DNA of 64,000 bases from an uncultured Acetobacteraceae bacterium. Lineage in GTDB: Bacteria; Pseudomonadota; Alphaproteobacteria; Acetobacterales; Acetobacteraceae. Below, piece after piece: positions 52,460 through 61,014 of this stretch. The stretch spans positions 62,001 to 126,000 of the forward strand of contig CALTUD010000005.1 of the NCBI GenBank assembly GCA_943912335.1. Direction: 5' to 3'. The notes under the pieces are model-generated. The model searched no databases and was not told the origin of the DNA. It saw nothing but the letters and a program-made list of their open reading frames with translations. Each line of letters opens with the position of its first letter. The first letter of the stretch is position 1. Both the position numbers and the translations under genes were made by a program.

Positions 52460-53232
52460 GCGCCGAAGCGGAGGTTCTGGCCGCGCTGCCGAACTGGGCA
52501 TTCGGTTTCGTGCTCGTTCTGGCGCGTGTCGGCGCTTGCTTCTCCATTCTTCCCGGGATCGGCGAGGCGGATACGCCCACCGTGATCAAGGCCGGAATCG
52601 CCGTGGGCGTGTCCGGGTTGATCCTGCCTGCGGCCCTGCCGCTTCTGCCGGGTGCCGCGCTCGGGCCGATGCGCGTTCTGGCCGTGATTGCCGGCGAGGT
52701 CGGATGCGGGCTTCTGTTGGGCTGGCTCGCCCGTCTGCTCGTGATGGCGCTGCCGATCGCGGGGCAGGTGATCGCGGTGCAGATCGGCCTGTCCAGCGTT
52801 CTGAACCCGGACCCCGCGCTCGGTTCGCAGACCAGCGGCACCAGCCGGCTTCTGGGTCTCGTCGGTCCGCTTCTGATCCTGTCGACTGGGCTTTATGCGA
52901 TGCCGCTCGAGGCGCTGATCGGATCGTATCACCTGTTTCCACCGGGACGGATGCTGCCGGCCGGCGATATGGCGCAAACGGTGGCGCAGGCGACATCGGG
53001 GTGTTTCGCCCTGGCGATGCGTCTGGCAGCGCCGCTGCTGATTGCCGGATTGATCTGGCAGTGCATGCTGGGCTTGTTGGCAAGGCTGGTGCCGTCTCTC
53101 CAGGTTTATTCCATGTCCATGCCGGGGCAGGTTCTGGGCGGTCTGCTGGTGTTCGGGCTGCTGTTGAAGCGTATTCTGGATGCCTGGATCGGTGCCGCGT
53201 CGGCCGATTTCTCCGTTTTGCCGGGCTTGTAG
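52456..53232 (+). CDS. fliR: Flagellar export gate protein FliR
   Basis: A 258-residue membrane protein with about six helices that joins FliP and FliQ in the export gate. Motifs include VLARVGACFSILPGIGEADTP, QIGLSSVLNPDPALGSQTS and AAPLLIAGLIWQCMLGLLARLVPSLQVY. Coupled to fliQ by ATGA overlap; flhB follows after 6 bases. Confidence 0.95.
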   Translation: MSAEAEVLAALPNWAFGFVLVLARVGACFSILPGIGEADTPTVIKAGIAVGVSGLILPAALPLLPGAALGPMRVLAVIAGEVGCGLLLGWLARLLVMALPIAGQVIAVQIGLSSVLNPDPALGSQTSGTSRLLGLVGPLLILSTGLYAMPLEALIGSYHLFPPGRMLPAGDMAQTVAQATSGCFALAMRLAAPLLIAGLIWQCMLGLLARLVPSLQVYSMSMPGQVLGGLLVFGLLLKRILDAWIGAASADFSVLPGL

Positions 53233-53238
53233 GCGTCG

Positions 53239-54312
53239 ATGGCGGATCAGGAGGATCGCACAGAAGCCCCATCGGCACGCCGGCTCGAAAAGGCGCGCGA
53301 AGAAGGGCAGGTCGCGGTATCACGCGACATGCAGACCCTGGCGGGGCTGGGCTGCGCCACCTTCGCGCTGATGATGACGGGAAGCGTCCAGTTCGACCGC
53401 TTCGTCGGCGGCATGCGCCGCATGATGGAAAACCTCGCGAGTACCGATCTCGATGCGGGCATGCTCCTTGCCGTGCACGAGGCGCTGGGGGATTGCGCGC
53501 GCATGGCGGGGCCGCCTGTTCTGGCGGCTGCGATCGGGTTCGTCGCCGTGACCCTGCTGCAGACCGGTTTTCTTCTGCGCTTCGCCGGTTTGGCGCCCCA
53601 ACTCGGCCGGCTCAGTCCGGCCAAGGGGCTGAAGCGAATCTTCGGCGGCGATAATCTGATGGAAACGCTGAAGGCCCTGGTCAAGCTGGCGGCCTTCGTC
53701 ATGGCGGTGCGGCAGCTTCTGGTCGGGCTGTGGCCGGTTCTCTCCGGTTCGATCGGCTGGGACGCGACGACGCTGGCATCGCGCTCGGCGAAGCTGGTGC
53801 TGCACGGCATTCTGACCGTTCTGGCGGTCCAGGCCGGTATCGCGATCCTGGATGTCGCCTGGGTGCGCTACCGGCACACCGGCAAGCTTCGCATGAGCCG
53901 TCAGGAAGTCCGGGACGAACACAAGGAAAGCGACGGCGATCCGCATGTGAAGGGGCGGCTGCGCCAGCTCCGTCGCCAGCGCTCGAAGCGGCGTATGATC
54001 GACGCCGTGCCGAGCGCCACCGTGGTGATCACCAATCCGACCCATTATTCGGTGGCGCTCTTCTACGAGAACGGCGGAAAGGGCGCGCCGAAGATCGTCG
54101 CCAAGGGTGTGGACGAGCTGGCGGCGCGGATCAGGGAGAAGGCGATCGACAGCAAGGTGCCGATCGTGTCGAACCCGCCTTTGGCACGCGCGCTCTACAC
54201 GGTGCCACTCGATTCCGAGATACCGCGCGAGCATTTCCAGGCCGTGGCCGGGATCATCGCCTATGTCTGGCGTCTGCGTCGTCCGCCACCGGGGCCGCCC
54301 CCGGTGCGGTGA
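53239..54312 (+). CDS. flhB: Flagellar export substrate-switch protein FlhB
   Basis: A 357-residue protein controlling the switch from hook to filament export. The N-terminal EDRTEAPSARRLEKAREEGQVA leads to four membrane helices. The cytoplasmic domain has the self-cleavage motif NPTH at 266-269 in TVVITNPTHYSVALFYE. The C-terminal ends in a Pro-rich tail. It is the last gene of the flagellar unit, before recA. Confidence 0.96.
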   Translation: MADQEDRTEAPSARRLEKAREEGQVAVSRDMQTLAGLGCATFALMMTGSVQFDRFVGGMRRMMENLASTDLDAGMLLAVHEALGDCARMAGPPVLAAAIGFVAVTLLQTGFLLRFAGLAPQLGRLSPAKGLKRIFGGDNLMETLKALVKLAAFVMAVRQLLVGLWPVLSGSIGWDATTLASRSAKLVLHGILTVLAVQAGIAILDVAWVRYRHTGKLRMSRQEVRDEHKESDGDPHVKGRLRQLRRQRSKRRMIDAVPSATVVITNPTHYSVALFYENGGKGAPKIVAKGVDELAARIREKAIDSKVPIVSNPPLARALYTVPLDSEIPREHFQAVAGIIAYVWRLRRPPPGPPPVR

Positions 54313-54347
54313 CGGATCGCGCGTCCACACTGGAAATGATCGGGTTT

Positions 54348-54362
54348 GTGCACTATTTGTTC
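54348..54362 (+). promoter_or_regulatory. Candidate LexA (SOS) box upstream of recA
   Basis: GTGC-N7-GTTC matches the alphaproteobacterial LexA consensus GTTC-N7-GTTC with one mismatch. It lies about 125 bases before the recA start in the only promoter-sized gap of this region, where an SOS site is expected. Confidence 0.55.
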
Positions 54363-54486
54363 ACTCGACCGCCTCAAGATGGCTGCCGCCGTGCCAGTGC
54401 TGCCCAAGCCGGGTGCGGTGGGCTACGGTGGAACAAGGACGAGTTTAACGGATTGACCGCGCGAACCAGCGCCTCGGGAGCAGTAC

Positions 54487-55521
54487 ATGGACAAGAGCAA
54501 GGCGCTTGAAGGTGCGTTGACGCAGATCGAGCGCGCGTTCGGCAAGGGCTCCATCATGCGCATGGGCCAGCGCACCAACGACTCCGTCGAGGTCGTCTCC
54601 ACCGGATCGCTCGGGTTGGATATCGCACTCGGGATCGGCGGTCTGCCGCGCGGCCGGATCATTGAGATCTACGGGCCGGAAAGCTCCGGCAAGACCACCA
54701 TGGCGCTGCACGTGATCGCCGAGGCGCAGAAGAAGGGCGGCATCTGCGCCTTCGTGGACGCGGAGCACGCGCTCGATCCCGGCTATGCCCGCAAGCTCGG
54801 CGTCGACATCGACAACCTGCTGATCAGCCAGCCGGATGCCGGCGAGCAGGCGCTGGAGATCGCCGACACGCTGGTGCGCTCCGGGGCGATCGACGTCCTG
54901 GTGGTGGACAGCGTCGCCGCCCTGGTGCCGCGCGCCGAACTCGAGGGCGACATGGGCGACAGCCATGTCGGCCTGCATGCCCGTCTGATGAGCCAGGCTT
55001 TGCGCAAGCTGACCGGCACGGTGTCGCGCTCCAACACCATGATCATCTTCCTGAACCAGATCCGGATGAAGATCGGCGTGATGTTCGGCAGCCCGGAGAC
55101 CACCACCGGCGGCAACGCGCTGAAATTCTACGCTTCCGTCCGTCTCGACATCCGCCGCATCGGGCAGATCAAGGAGAAGGACGAGGTCGTGGGCAACCAG
55201 ACCCGCGTGAAGGTGGTGAAGAACAAGATGGCGCCGCCGTTCAAGCAGGTCGAGTTCGACATCATGTATGGCGAGGGCGTCAGCAAGATGGGCGAGCTGA
55301 TCGATCTGGGCGTGAAGGCGAACATCGTCGAGAAATCCGGCGCGTGGTTCTCCTATGACAGCACCCGCATCGGACAGGGCCGCGAGAACTCCAAGCAGTT
55401 CCTGCGCGACCATCCCGACATGGCCGACACCATCGAGAACAAGATCCGCGCCCAGGCCGGCGTGGTCGCCAACGCGATGATGGTGGCGCCGGACGAGCAG
55501 GAAGCCGCCGACGCCGAATGA
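54487..55521 (+). CDS. recA: Recombinase RecA
   Basis: DNA strand-exchange ATPase and SOS co-protease, 344 residues. Motifs: Walker A GPESSGKTT, Walker B LVVDSVAAL, L1/L2 loops around GDSHVGLHARLMSQALRKLTG and FLNQIRMKIGVMFGSPETTTGGNALKFYASVRLDIRR. The acidic tail DEQEAADAE tunes DNA access. GGGAG precedes the ATG. Regulated probably by LexA through the upstream box. Confidence 0.98.
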   Translation: MDKSKALEGALTQIERAFGKGSIMRMGQRTNDSVEVVSTGSLGLDIALGIGGLPRGRIIEIYGPESSGKTTMALHVIAEAQKKGGICAFVDAEHALDPGYARKLGVDIDNLLISQPDAGEQALEIADTLVRSGAIDVLVVDSVAALVPRAELEGDMGDSHVGLHARLMSQALRKLTGTVSRSNTMIIFLNQIRMKIGVMFGSPETTTGGNALKFYASVRLDIRRIGQIKEKDEVVGNQTRVKVVKNKMAPPFKQVEFDIMYGEGVSKMGELIDLGVKANIVEKSGAWFSYDSTRIGQGRENSKQFLRDHPDMADTIENKIRAQAGVVANAMMVAPDEQEAADAE

Positions 55522-55536
55522 GGCGCCGATAATCCG

Positions 55537-55567
55537 GGTCTCGGCCGGCGCGAAGCCGGTCGAGACC
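55537..55567 (+). terminator. Hairpin downstream of recA
   Basis: GGTCTCGgCCGGC pairs with GCCGGtCGAGACC around GCGAA, 15 bases after the recA stop. There is no T-run, so it may be a weak or Rho-dependent terminator. The remaining ~190 bases to the small minus-strand gene show no other feature. Confidence 0.5.
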
Positions 55568-55755
55568 GGTCGCCCGTTGCCCCCGGTGAGCGCGGGCAGA
55601 TTTCCAGACGGATGACGGGCTGAGCCGTTTCCGCCATTTGGCCCGGATACAGTCAGTTCGGCCGTACTCGCCTTGTCAGGCGGCGCCGGCCGCACTTCTC
55701 CCGGATGCCCGGAATGCGTCGGTCCCGCATGTCGGAGGATGGCGGCGCGGCCCGA

Positions 55756-55917
55756 TCAGTTCGGTCGCGGCTCGCCCGCCTCGTCCTGATCCTGCTGCGC
55801 CAGCAACTGCACGATGTCGTGCAACGGGTCGGCGCGTCGCTGCTCCGGCGCCGTGGCACGATCGAACTGCATCAGGGCGGCCAGCATGTGGCTCCCCGTG
55901 GAAAGATGCCGCAGCAT
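55756..55917 (-). CDS. 53-residue small protein under a Fur-like box
   Basis: A short gene read as MLRHLSTGSHMLAALMQFDR, then an Ala/Glu/Arg linker, then DPLHDIVQLLAQQDQDEAGE and a Pro/Arg/Asn end. Two amphipathic helices are plausible; no signal peptide, cysteine or membrane segment. It is supported by GGAG 8 bases before the ATG and by a strong Fur-type palindrome 38-50 bases upstream on its own side. I know no family. Iron-regulated small proteins of this size are often adaptor or sparing-response factors, but no function is claimed. The box could instead serve icd on the opposite strand. Confidence 0.6.
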   Translation of the reverse strand: MLRHLSTGSHMLAALMQFDRATAPEQRRADPLHDIVQLLAQQDQDEAGEPRPN

Positions 55918-55951
55918 GGCGTCGACTCCGTTGACCGACTTTCAGCACACC

Positions 55952-55970
55952 AGAAATGATAATCATTCGC
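55952..55970. promoter_or_regulatory. Fur-type iron box
   Basis: AATGATAATCATT at 55955-55967 is a perfect 13-bp palindrome identical to the centre of the classical Fur consensus GATAATGATAATCATTATC. It lies between the divergent 53-residue gene (55756-55917) and icd (starts 56074). Distance favours control of the small gene. Confidence 0.75.
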
Positions 55971-56073
55971 AAGCGCAATTGCGGCCGGGTTGCGGCGACG
56001 GGTCTCCGGTGCCATGGGGAGGGCGGTCATGAACGAGGTCCGGCCGTCTCGGCCGGAGAGGCGAGGTAGGATT

Positions 56074-57294
56074 ATGGCGAAGATCAAGGTCGCGACCCCG
56101 GTGGTCGAGCTCGACGGCGACGAGATGACTCGGATCATCTGGAGCTTCATCAAGGAGAAGCTGATCCTGCCCTATCTCGACGTCGACCTGAAATACTACG
56201 ATCTCGGCATCGAATATCGCGACCAGACCGACGACCAGGTCACGGTCGACGCGGCCAACGCGATCAAGACCTACGGCGTCGGCGTGAAATGCGCCACCAT
56301 CACGCCGGACGAGGCCCGCGTCGAGGAATTCGGCCTCAAGAAGATGTGGCGCAGCCCGAACGGCACCATCCGCAACATCCTGGACGGCACCATCTTCCGC
56401 GAGCCGATCATCTGCTCCAACGTCCCGCGCCTGCTGCCGCACTGGACCCAGCCGATCATCATCGGCCGTCATGCCTACGGCGACATCTACCGCGCCGCCG
56501 AGACCAAGATCCCCGGCCCGGGCAAGGTGACGCTGAACTACCAGCCGGCCGACGGCGGCGCGCCGATCGAGCTCGAAGTCCACGACTTCAAGGGCCCCGG
56601 CGTGGCCCTCGGCATCCACAACACGCTCGCCTCGATCCAGGGCTTCGCCCGCGCCTCCTTCAACTACGGCCTTGCCCGCAAGCTGCCGGTCTACCTGTCC
56701 ACCAAGAACACGATCCTGAAAGCCTATGACGGCATGTTCAAGGACGCGTTCCAGGACATCTTCGACCGCGAGTTCAAGGCCGAGTTCGACAAGCAGCGCC
56801 TCACCTACGAGCACCGCCTGATCGACGACATGGTCGCCTGCGCCGTGAAGTGGTCCGGCGGCTATGTCTGGGCCTGCAAGAACTACGACGGCGACGTGGA
56901 AAGCGACGTGGTGGCGCAGGGCTTCGGCTCGCTCGGCCTGATGACCTCCGTGCTGCTGTCCCCGGACGGCAACACGGTGGAATCCGAGGCCGCGCACGGC
57001 ACCGTCACCCGCCACTACCGCGAGCACCAGAAGGGCCGTGCCACCAGCACCAACCCGATCGCCTCGATCTATGCCTGGACGCGCGGCCTCGACTATCGCG
57101 GACGCTTCGACAACACCCCGGATGTCAGCCACTTCGCCACCACGCTCGAAAAAGTCTGCGTGGACACGGTGGAATCCGGCTTCATGACCAAGGATCTGGC
57201 GATCCTGGTCGGGCCGGAACAGAAATGGCTCACCACCCAGGACTTCCTGGCGAAGCTGGACGAGAACCTCCAGGCGGCGTTGAAGCGCTCCTGA
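56074..57294 (+). CDS. icd: NADP-dependent isocitrate dehydrogenase (homodimeric type)
   Basis: TCA-cycle enzyme forming 2-oxoglutarate and NADPH. The 406-residue protein belongs to the eukaryote-like NADP group common in alphaproteobacteria: MAKIKVATPVVELDGDEMTRIIW start, KCATITPDEARVEEF, SPNGTIRNILDGTIFREPI, and the Asp metal site in DDMVACAVKWSGGYVWACKNYDGDV with SEAAHGTVTRHYREH. GAGGTAGG precedes the ATG at 56074; the open frame back to 55990 is ignored. A hairpin follows the stop. Confidence 0.96.
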   Translation: MAKIKVATPVVELDGDEMTRIIWSFIKEKLILPYLDVDLKYYDLGIEYRDQTDDQVTVDAANAIKTYGVGVKCATITPDEARVEEFGLKKMWRSPNGTIRNILDGTIFREPIICSNVPRLLPHWTQPIIIGRHAYGDIYRAAETKIPGPGKVTLNYQPADGGAPIELEVHDFKGPGVALGIHNTLASIQGFARASFNYGLARKLPVYLSTKNTILKAYDGMFKDAFQDIFDREFKAEFDKQRLTYEHRLIDDMVACAVKWSGGYVWACKNYDGDVESDVVAQGFGSLGLMTSVLLSPDGNTVESEAAHGTVTRHYREHQKGRATSTNPIASIYAWTRGLDYRGRFDNTPDVSHFATTLEKVCVDTVESGFMTKDLAILVGPEQKWLTTQDFLAKLDENLQAALKRS

Positions 57295-57303
57295 GCGAGA
57301 ACG

Positions 57304-57329
57304 GGAGCCGGCCTGTTTCGGCCGGCTCC
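57304..57329. terminator. Perfect 10-bp hairpin between convergent icd and GNAT genes
   Basis: GGAGCCGGCC and GGCCGGCTCC pair perfectly around TGTTTC, 9 bases after the icd stop. Its right end touches the stop of the convergent GNAT gene. No T-run; likely shared termination signal. Confidence 0.65.
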
Positions 57330-58501
57330 TACTCGTCGCCGTTCTGGCGATAGGGCGAGAGGGTGGCCAGCTCGGCCATCTCCTCTTCCCGCGCCCGCCG
57401 TTCCTGATCCAGGAAATCGGCCACCGCATCGCGCAGGCCGCCATGCTCGATCCAGTGCGCGGACCAGGTCGGCCGCGGCAGATAACCGCGCTGGATCTTG
57501 TGTTCGCCCTGCGCACCGGCTTCCACGCGCTTCAAACCATGCGCGATCGCGAACTCGATCGCCCGGTAGTAGCACAGCTCGAAATGCAGAAACGGCCAGT
57601 CGCCCTCGCAGCCCCAGTTGCGGCCATAGAGCGCGTCCGGCCCGAGCAGGTTCAAGGCACCGGCCACCGGCTCGCCCTCATACTCCGCCACCATCAGCAC
57701 CACCGAATCGCCCAGCCGTTCGCCGAGCAGGGGAAAGAACCGCTCGGTGAGGTAGGCGCTGCCCCATTTGCGGTCCACGGTGGACTGGTAGAAGCGATAG
57801 AACGCCGCCCAGTGACGCGGCGTGATCTCCCGGCCGCGCAGGGTGCGGAACACCAGCCCGCTCGCCTGCGCGTCGCGCCGCTCGCGCCGCACCGCCTTGC
57901 GCTTCCGGGAGTTGAACGCGGCCAGGAACGCCTCGAAATCGGCGTAGCCGTCATTCTCCCAATGGAACTGCACGCCGATCCGTTGCAGCCAGCCCTGCTC
58001 GCCGAGCTGGCGGTATTCGTCCTCCTCGCAGAACGCCACATGCACGGAGGAGAGCGACAGCGCGCCGCAGGCCTGCCGCAGCGCGTCGCCGATCGCCGCC
58101 ATCAAGGCGGGGCGCGGATGGGCAGTGTCGGGCCGGACCAGCAGACGCGGCCCGGTCACCGGACTGAACGGCGAAGCCACCTGGAGCTTGGGGTAGTACT
58201 GGCCGCCGGCACGCTCGAAGGCCTGCGCCCAGCCATGGTCGAACACGTATTCGCCGTAGGAATGCGATTTGGCATACATCGGCGCGACGGCCAGCAGCGT
58301 GCCGCTTTCGTCGCGCAAGGCCGCGTGCTGCGGCAGCCAGCCGGTACGGCGTCCGGTGGAGCCGCTGTCTTCCACCGCGCTGAGGAAGGCGTGGCTGACG
58401 AACGGGTTCGTGCCCCCGCCGCACGCATCCCATTCCGCCGGGTCGATCTCGGCGATGGCGCGGTGCAGGGACAAGGACAGGGTGGGCGGGCAATCGGGCA
58501 T
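57329..58501 (-). CDS. GNAT/FemAB-like acyltransferase (DUF482 / COG3146 type)
   Basis: A 390-residue protein of the alphaproteobacterial DUF482 group. Family traits are WDACGGGTNPFVSHAFLSAVEDSGS near the start, QVASPFSPVTGPRLLV, VHVAFCEEDEY, a basic SRKRKAVRRERRDA, and the C-terminal acceptor segment GRNWGCEGDWPFLHFELCYYRAIEFAIAHGLKRVEAGAQGEHKIQRGYLP. It has a FemAB-like double-GNAT fold by reputation; substrate unknown. The ATG at 58501 was chosen for the conserved start, but GTG at 58534 is open and neither has a clear ribosome site. It lies 48 bases after the RidA-family gene on the same strand. Confidence 0.87.
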   Translation of the reverse strand: MPDCPPTLSLSLHRAIAEIDPAEWDACGGGTNPFVSHAFLSAVEDSGSTGRRTGWLPQHAALRDESGTLLAVAPMYAKSHSYGEYVFDHGWAQAFERAGGQYYPKLQVASPFSPVTGPRLLVRPDTAHPRPALMAAIGDALRQACGALSLSSVHVAFCEEDEYRQLGEQGWLQRIGVQFHWENDGYADFEAFLAAFNSRKRKAVRRERRDAQASGLVFRTLRGREITPRHWAAFYRFYQSTVDRKWGSAYLTERFFPLLGERLGDSVVLMVAEYEGEPVAGALNLLGPDALYGRNWGCEGDWPFLHFELCYYRAIEFAIAHGLKRVEAGAQGEHKIQRGYLPRPTWSAHWIEHGGLRDAVADFLDQERRAREEEMAELATLSPYRQNGDE

Positions 58502-58549
58502 CGGCTCGATATGGTTCCGTCCGGCCCGGCGCACACCCCGGACGCGGCG

Positions 58550-59020
58550 CTATTCGCCCGCGATCTCGAACAGCCCCTCGACCTCGACCGGCGCGTCGAG
58601 CGGCAGGGACGGCACGCCGATGGTGGAGCGGGCATGGCGGCCCAGATCGCCGAACACCGCCACGGCAAGATCGGACGCGCCGTTCATCACCGTGGCGTGC
58701 TGGGTGAAATCGGGCGTGCAGGCGATGAAGCCGCCGAGCCGCACGACACGCTTCACGCGGGTCAGATCGCCGCCGAGAGCCGCCTGGATCTGGGCCAGGA
58801 CGTTGATCATGCAGCGTTTCGCCGCCTCCGCGCCGGCTTCCACGGATACGGCGCCACCCAGCTTGCCGGTGGCGCTGAGACGGCCCTCGGCGAGCGGCAA
58901 CTGGCCCGATACCACCAGCAGGTTGCCGGTGCGCACGGCGGCGACGTAGTTCGCCACCGGGGCGGCGGCTTGCGGCAAGGCGATGCCGAGGGCGTCGAGG
59001 CGTTGCTGGGGGGTGGTCAT
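58550..59020 (-). CDS. Rid-family (YjgF/RidA-like) protein
   Basis: A 156-residue member of the Rid superfamily of enamine/imine deaminases. Seen: VRTGNLLVVSGQLPLAEG, AKRCMINVLAQIQAALGGDLTRVKRVVRLGGFI, and PSLPLDAPVEVEGLFEIAGE. The arginine that anchors the carboxylate in true RidA (usually before the last strands, R-x-x-x-x-V-x-x-LP) is Arg in GRHARSTIGVPSLP. The longer N-terminus is of the LTrp/Rid2-like type. Start ATG at 59020 overlaps the stop of the NrdJ-like gene (ATGA), showing coupling to it. Confidence 0.88.
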   Translation of the reverse strand: MTTPQQRLDALGIALPQAAAPVANYVAAVRTGNLLVVSGQLPLAEGRLSATGKLGGAVSVEAGAEAAKRCMINVLAQIQAALGGDLTRVKRVVRLGGFIACTPDFTQHATVMNGASDLAVAVFGDLGRHARSTIGVPSLPLDAPVEVEGLFEIAGE

Positions 59021-60543
59021 CCGCGTCCTCCTACCAGCCGGAGCGCGGCCCGGCCCGTGGTTCGTCTGGCGCCGGTTTCCGGCAGGTCGAGCGGCAGCAG
59101 AGGCCGGTCGTCGGGATCGTGTCCGGCGCGCTCGTCATGCGGCGCGTCCGGCAGCGCCCGGCCGAGATAGGTCTCGGACAAAGCGCGGAAGGCGTAGTCG
59201 AGCAGGGAGGTGGCATGGGCGATCTGCCCGTCGCCTTCCACGGCGCCATGCGGCCCGAAGCTGGTATAGGCGAAGGCCTCGACATAGGCGTCCAGCGGCA
59301 CGCCATGCTGGAGTCCGAGGCTGACGGCGCGTCCGAACGCATCCATCAGACCGCGCATCGCTGGATTCTCGCGCGGCGGGGTGATGGTCAGCTCGCCCAG
59401 GCTGCCATCCTCGAACTCGCCGGTCTGGAGAAACAGGCGATGCCCGCCGATGGCCGCCTTCTGGGTGAAGCCGCGACGGCGGTCGGGCAGGGCGCGACGC
59501 TGCGTGCCGGCGCTGGCCAGTGTCGGCTGATGCTCGGGCAGAGACGGCATCTCGTCGACGAGGCCGCTGAGCGCGCGATGCATGGCGAGCCAGGCGTCGC
59601 GTCCGGGGCGCGGCAGCACGCCGTCGCCGGCGAGGCTGAGTGCCAGCGCCGCTTCCGGTGTCAAACCGCGCCCGGCCAGACGTGCCAGCGTGCTTTCGGA
59701 CAAACGCCCGTCCGGACGCAGGGGCGAGAAGATCGGGCCGAGCCCGCTGCCTTCCACGCCGAGCAGGCTGTCCACCGGGCCGGGCTGCGAGAAGCCGGTG
59801 GCGATGCGCGCGCTGCGGCCGCCGGGAAACGCGGTGCGGGCGGCGAGCGCGGCGAGACCCGGCACCACGCAGCGCCCGGGCGGCCGGATCAGGGCCATCT
59901 GCCCGCCATCGCCGCCCTGCGCCACCAGCGTGGCGGCGTTGGAAAGGCAGCGGGCCACGTCGCGGCCGTTCTCGCCGTCATAGTCGAGCCCGAGCGCGGC
60001 GAGGCAGGCATCGAGATTGGACAAAAGCAGGATCGGCGACGGACGGCCCGGTTCGGCCAGCAGGCGCAACGCGCCGCACAGCGTTTCCAGCGCGGCGGCA
60101 TAGTCCTCGGTCTCGAAGCCGCTGCCCGGTTTCACGAAGCCGGCGAGATTCAGCACGAAGCCGGGACGCTCCTTCGCGTCGCCGTTCCACACCCCCTCGG
60201 TCGGCGCGGCGCGTCGGCGCAGCAGCAGCAGACCGAGTTCGCGCCCGAGCGGGGCGGGCGCGCCCGGCAGGGCGGCGATGCGGTCGATCCAGGCATTGGC
60301 GGCATCGGCCAGCGCCACGGAGCCGTCGCCGGGCAGAAGTGCTGCGAGCGCTCCGGCGGCGCTGTCATCCCAATCGGCGGGCAGGGTGACGTGGCGCGGA
60401 TTGCAGTCCGGGTCGGCCGCCTCGTAGGCGTTGCGCATCCGCACGCCGTTCCAGCGCCGGCGCGACTCGGCGGCGGCGGTCGAACCGCCCCCGTTGCGAC
60501 GCGCGGGGGAACGGGCTGGCGGGGCGGGCGGGTCGTTGCGCAT
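59017..60543 (-). CDS. Degenerate class II ribonucleotide reductase (NrdJ)-like protein
   Basis: A 508-residue protein. Residues 357-462 match the conserved C-terminal domain of B12-dependent reductases: RRGFTQKAAIGGHRLFLQTGEFEDGSLGE, AVSLGLQHGVPLDAYVEAFAYTSFGPHGAVEG and ATSLLDYAFRALSETYLGR. The middle retains an NrdJ-like LNLAGFV, and LGLDYDGENGRDVARCL, but the radical-cysteine finger loop, the CNLGSI-type and PCGE-type active-site strings are gone. It therefore should not reduce nucleotides. ATG at 60543 is used; ATG at 60438 is possible. Coupled by ATGA to the Rid-family gene. It might be a structural, regulatory or nucleotide-binding relic. Confidence 0.78.
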   Translation of the reverse strand: MRNDPPAPPARSPARRNGGGSTAAAESRRRWNGVRMRNAYEAADPDCNPRHVTLPADWDDSAAGALAALLPGDGSVALADAANAWIDRIAALPGAPAPLGRELGLLLLRRRAAPTEGVWNGDAKERPGFVLNLAGFVKPGSGFETEDYAAALETLCGALRLLAEPGRPSPILLLSNLDACLAALGLDYDGENGRDVARCLSNAATLVAQGGDGGQMALIRPPGRCVVPGLAALAARTAFPGGRSARIATGFSQPGPVDSLLGVEGSGLGPIFSPLRPDGRLSESTLARLAGRGLTPEAALALSLAGDGVLPRPGRDAWLAMHRALSGLVDEMPSLPEHQPTLASAGTQRRALPDRRRGFTQKAAIGGHRLFLQTGEFEDGSLGELTITPPRENPAMRGLMDAFGRAVSLGLQHGVPLDAYVEAFAYTSFGPHGAVEGDGQIAHATSLLDYAFRALSETYLGRALPDAPHDERAGHDPDDRPLLPLDLPETGARRTTGRAALRLVGGRG

Positions 60544-60651
60544 TCCACAGGGTAGACCGGCGCCGCGCCGGGCGGAAGCGCTCCCGCCATTCGAACGAGA
60601 ATGCTGCGGCGCGGATGGACCGGGACGGGAACGCCGCCTAAGATGCGGCTC

Positions 60652-61011
60652 ATGACAGCGATCGGCACCCGACTTTTCACCATGCTCCGCGGGCGGCTGA
60701 TCGGCCGCGACGAGGACGGGCGCGCCTATTACCAGGAGCGCGGCCCCGGCGGTTACACCAACCGGCCGAGACGCTGGGTGATCTATAACGGCCGCGAGGA
60801 CGCTTCCGCCGTCCCCGCCGAATGGTGGAACTGGCTGCATCACGTCGAGGATGCGCCGCTGCCGCCGAGCGTGCGCAAGCCCTGGCAGCTGCCGTTCGTG
60901 CCCAACCGCACCGGCGAGGCGGACGGCTATCACCCCCAGGGCAGCGATTATCGCGGCGGGCTGCGTCCCAGCGCCACGGGCGATTACGAATCCTGGACCC
61001 CGGATCACTGA
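60652..61011 (+). CDS. NDUFA12-family NADH:ubiquinone oxidoreductase accessory subunit
   Basis: A 119-residue homologue of the mitochondrial complex I accessory subunit NDUFA12/B17.2. The conserved core is GRDEDGRAYYQERGP, RRWVIYNGREDASAVPAEWWNWLHH and the C-terminal YRGGLRPSATGDYESWTPD. It is found in alphaproteobacteria, usually beside mlaD as here (3-base gap). ATG at 60652 is chosen; ATG at 60643 is equally open. It probably binds complex I in the inner membrane. Confidence 0.93.
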   Translation: MTAIGTRLFTMLRGRLIGRDEDGRAYYQERGPGGYTNRPRRWVIYNGREDASAVPAEWWNWLHHVEDAPLPPSVRKPWQLPFVPNRTGEADGYHPQGSDYRGGLRPSATGDYESWTPDH

Positions 61012-61014
61012 TCG

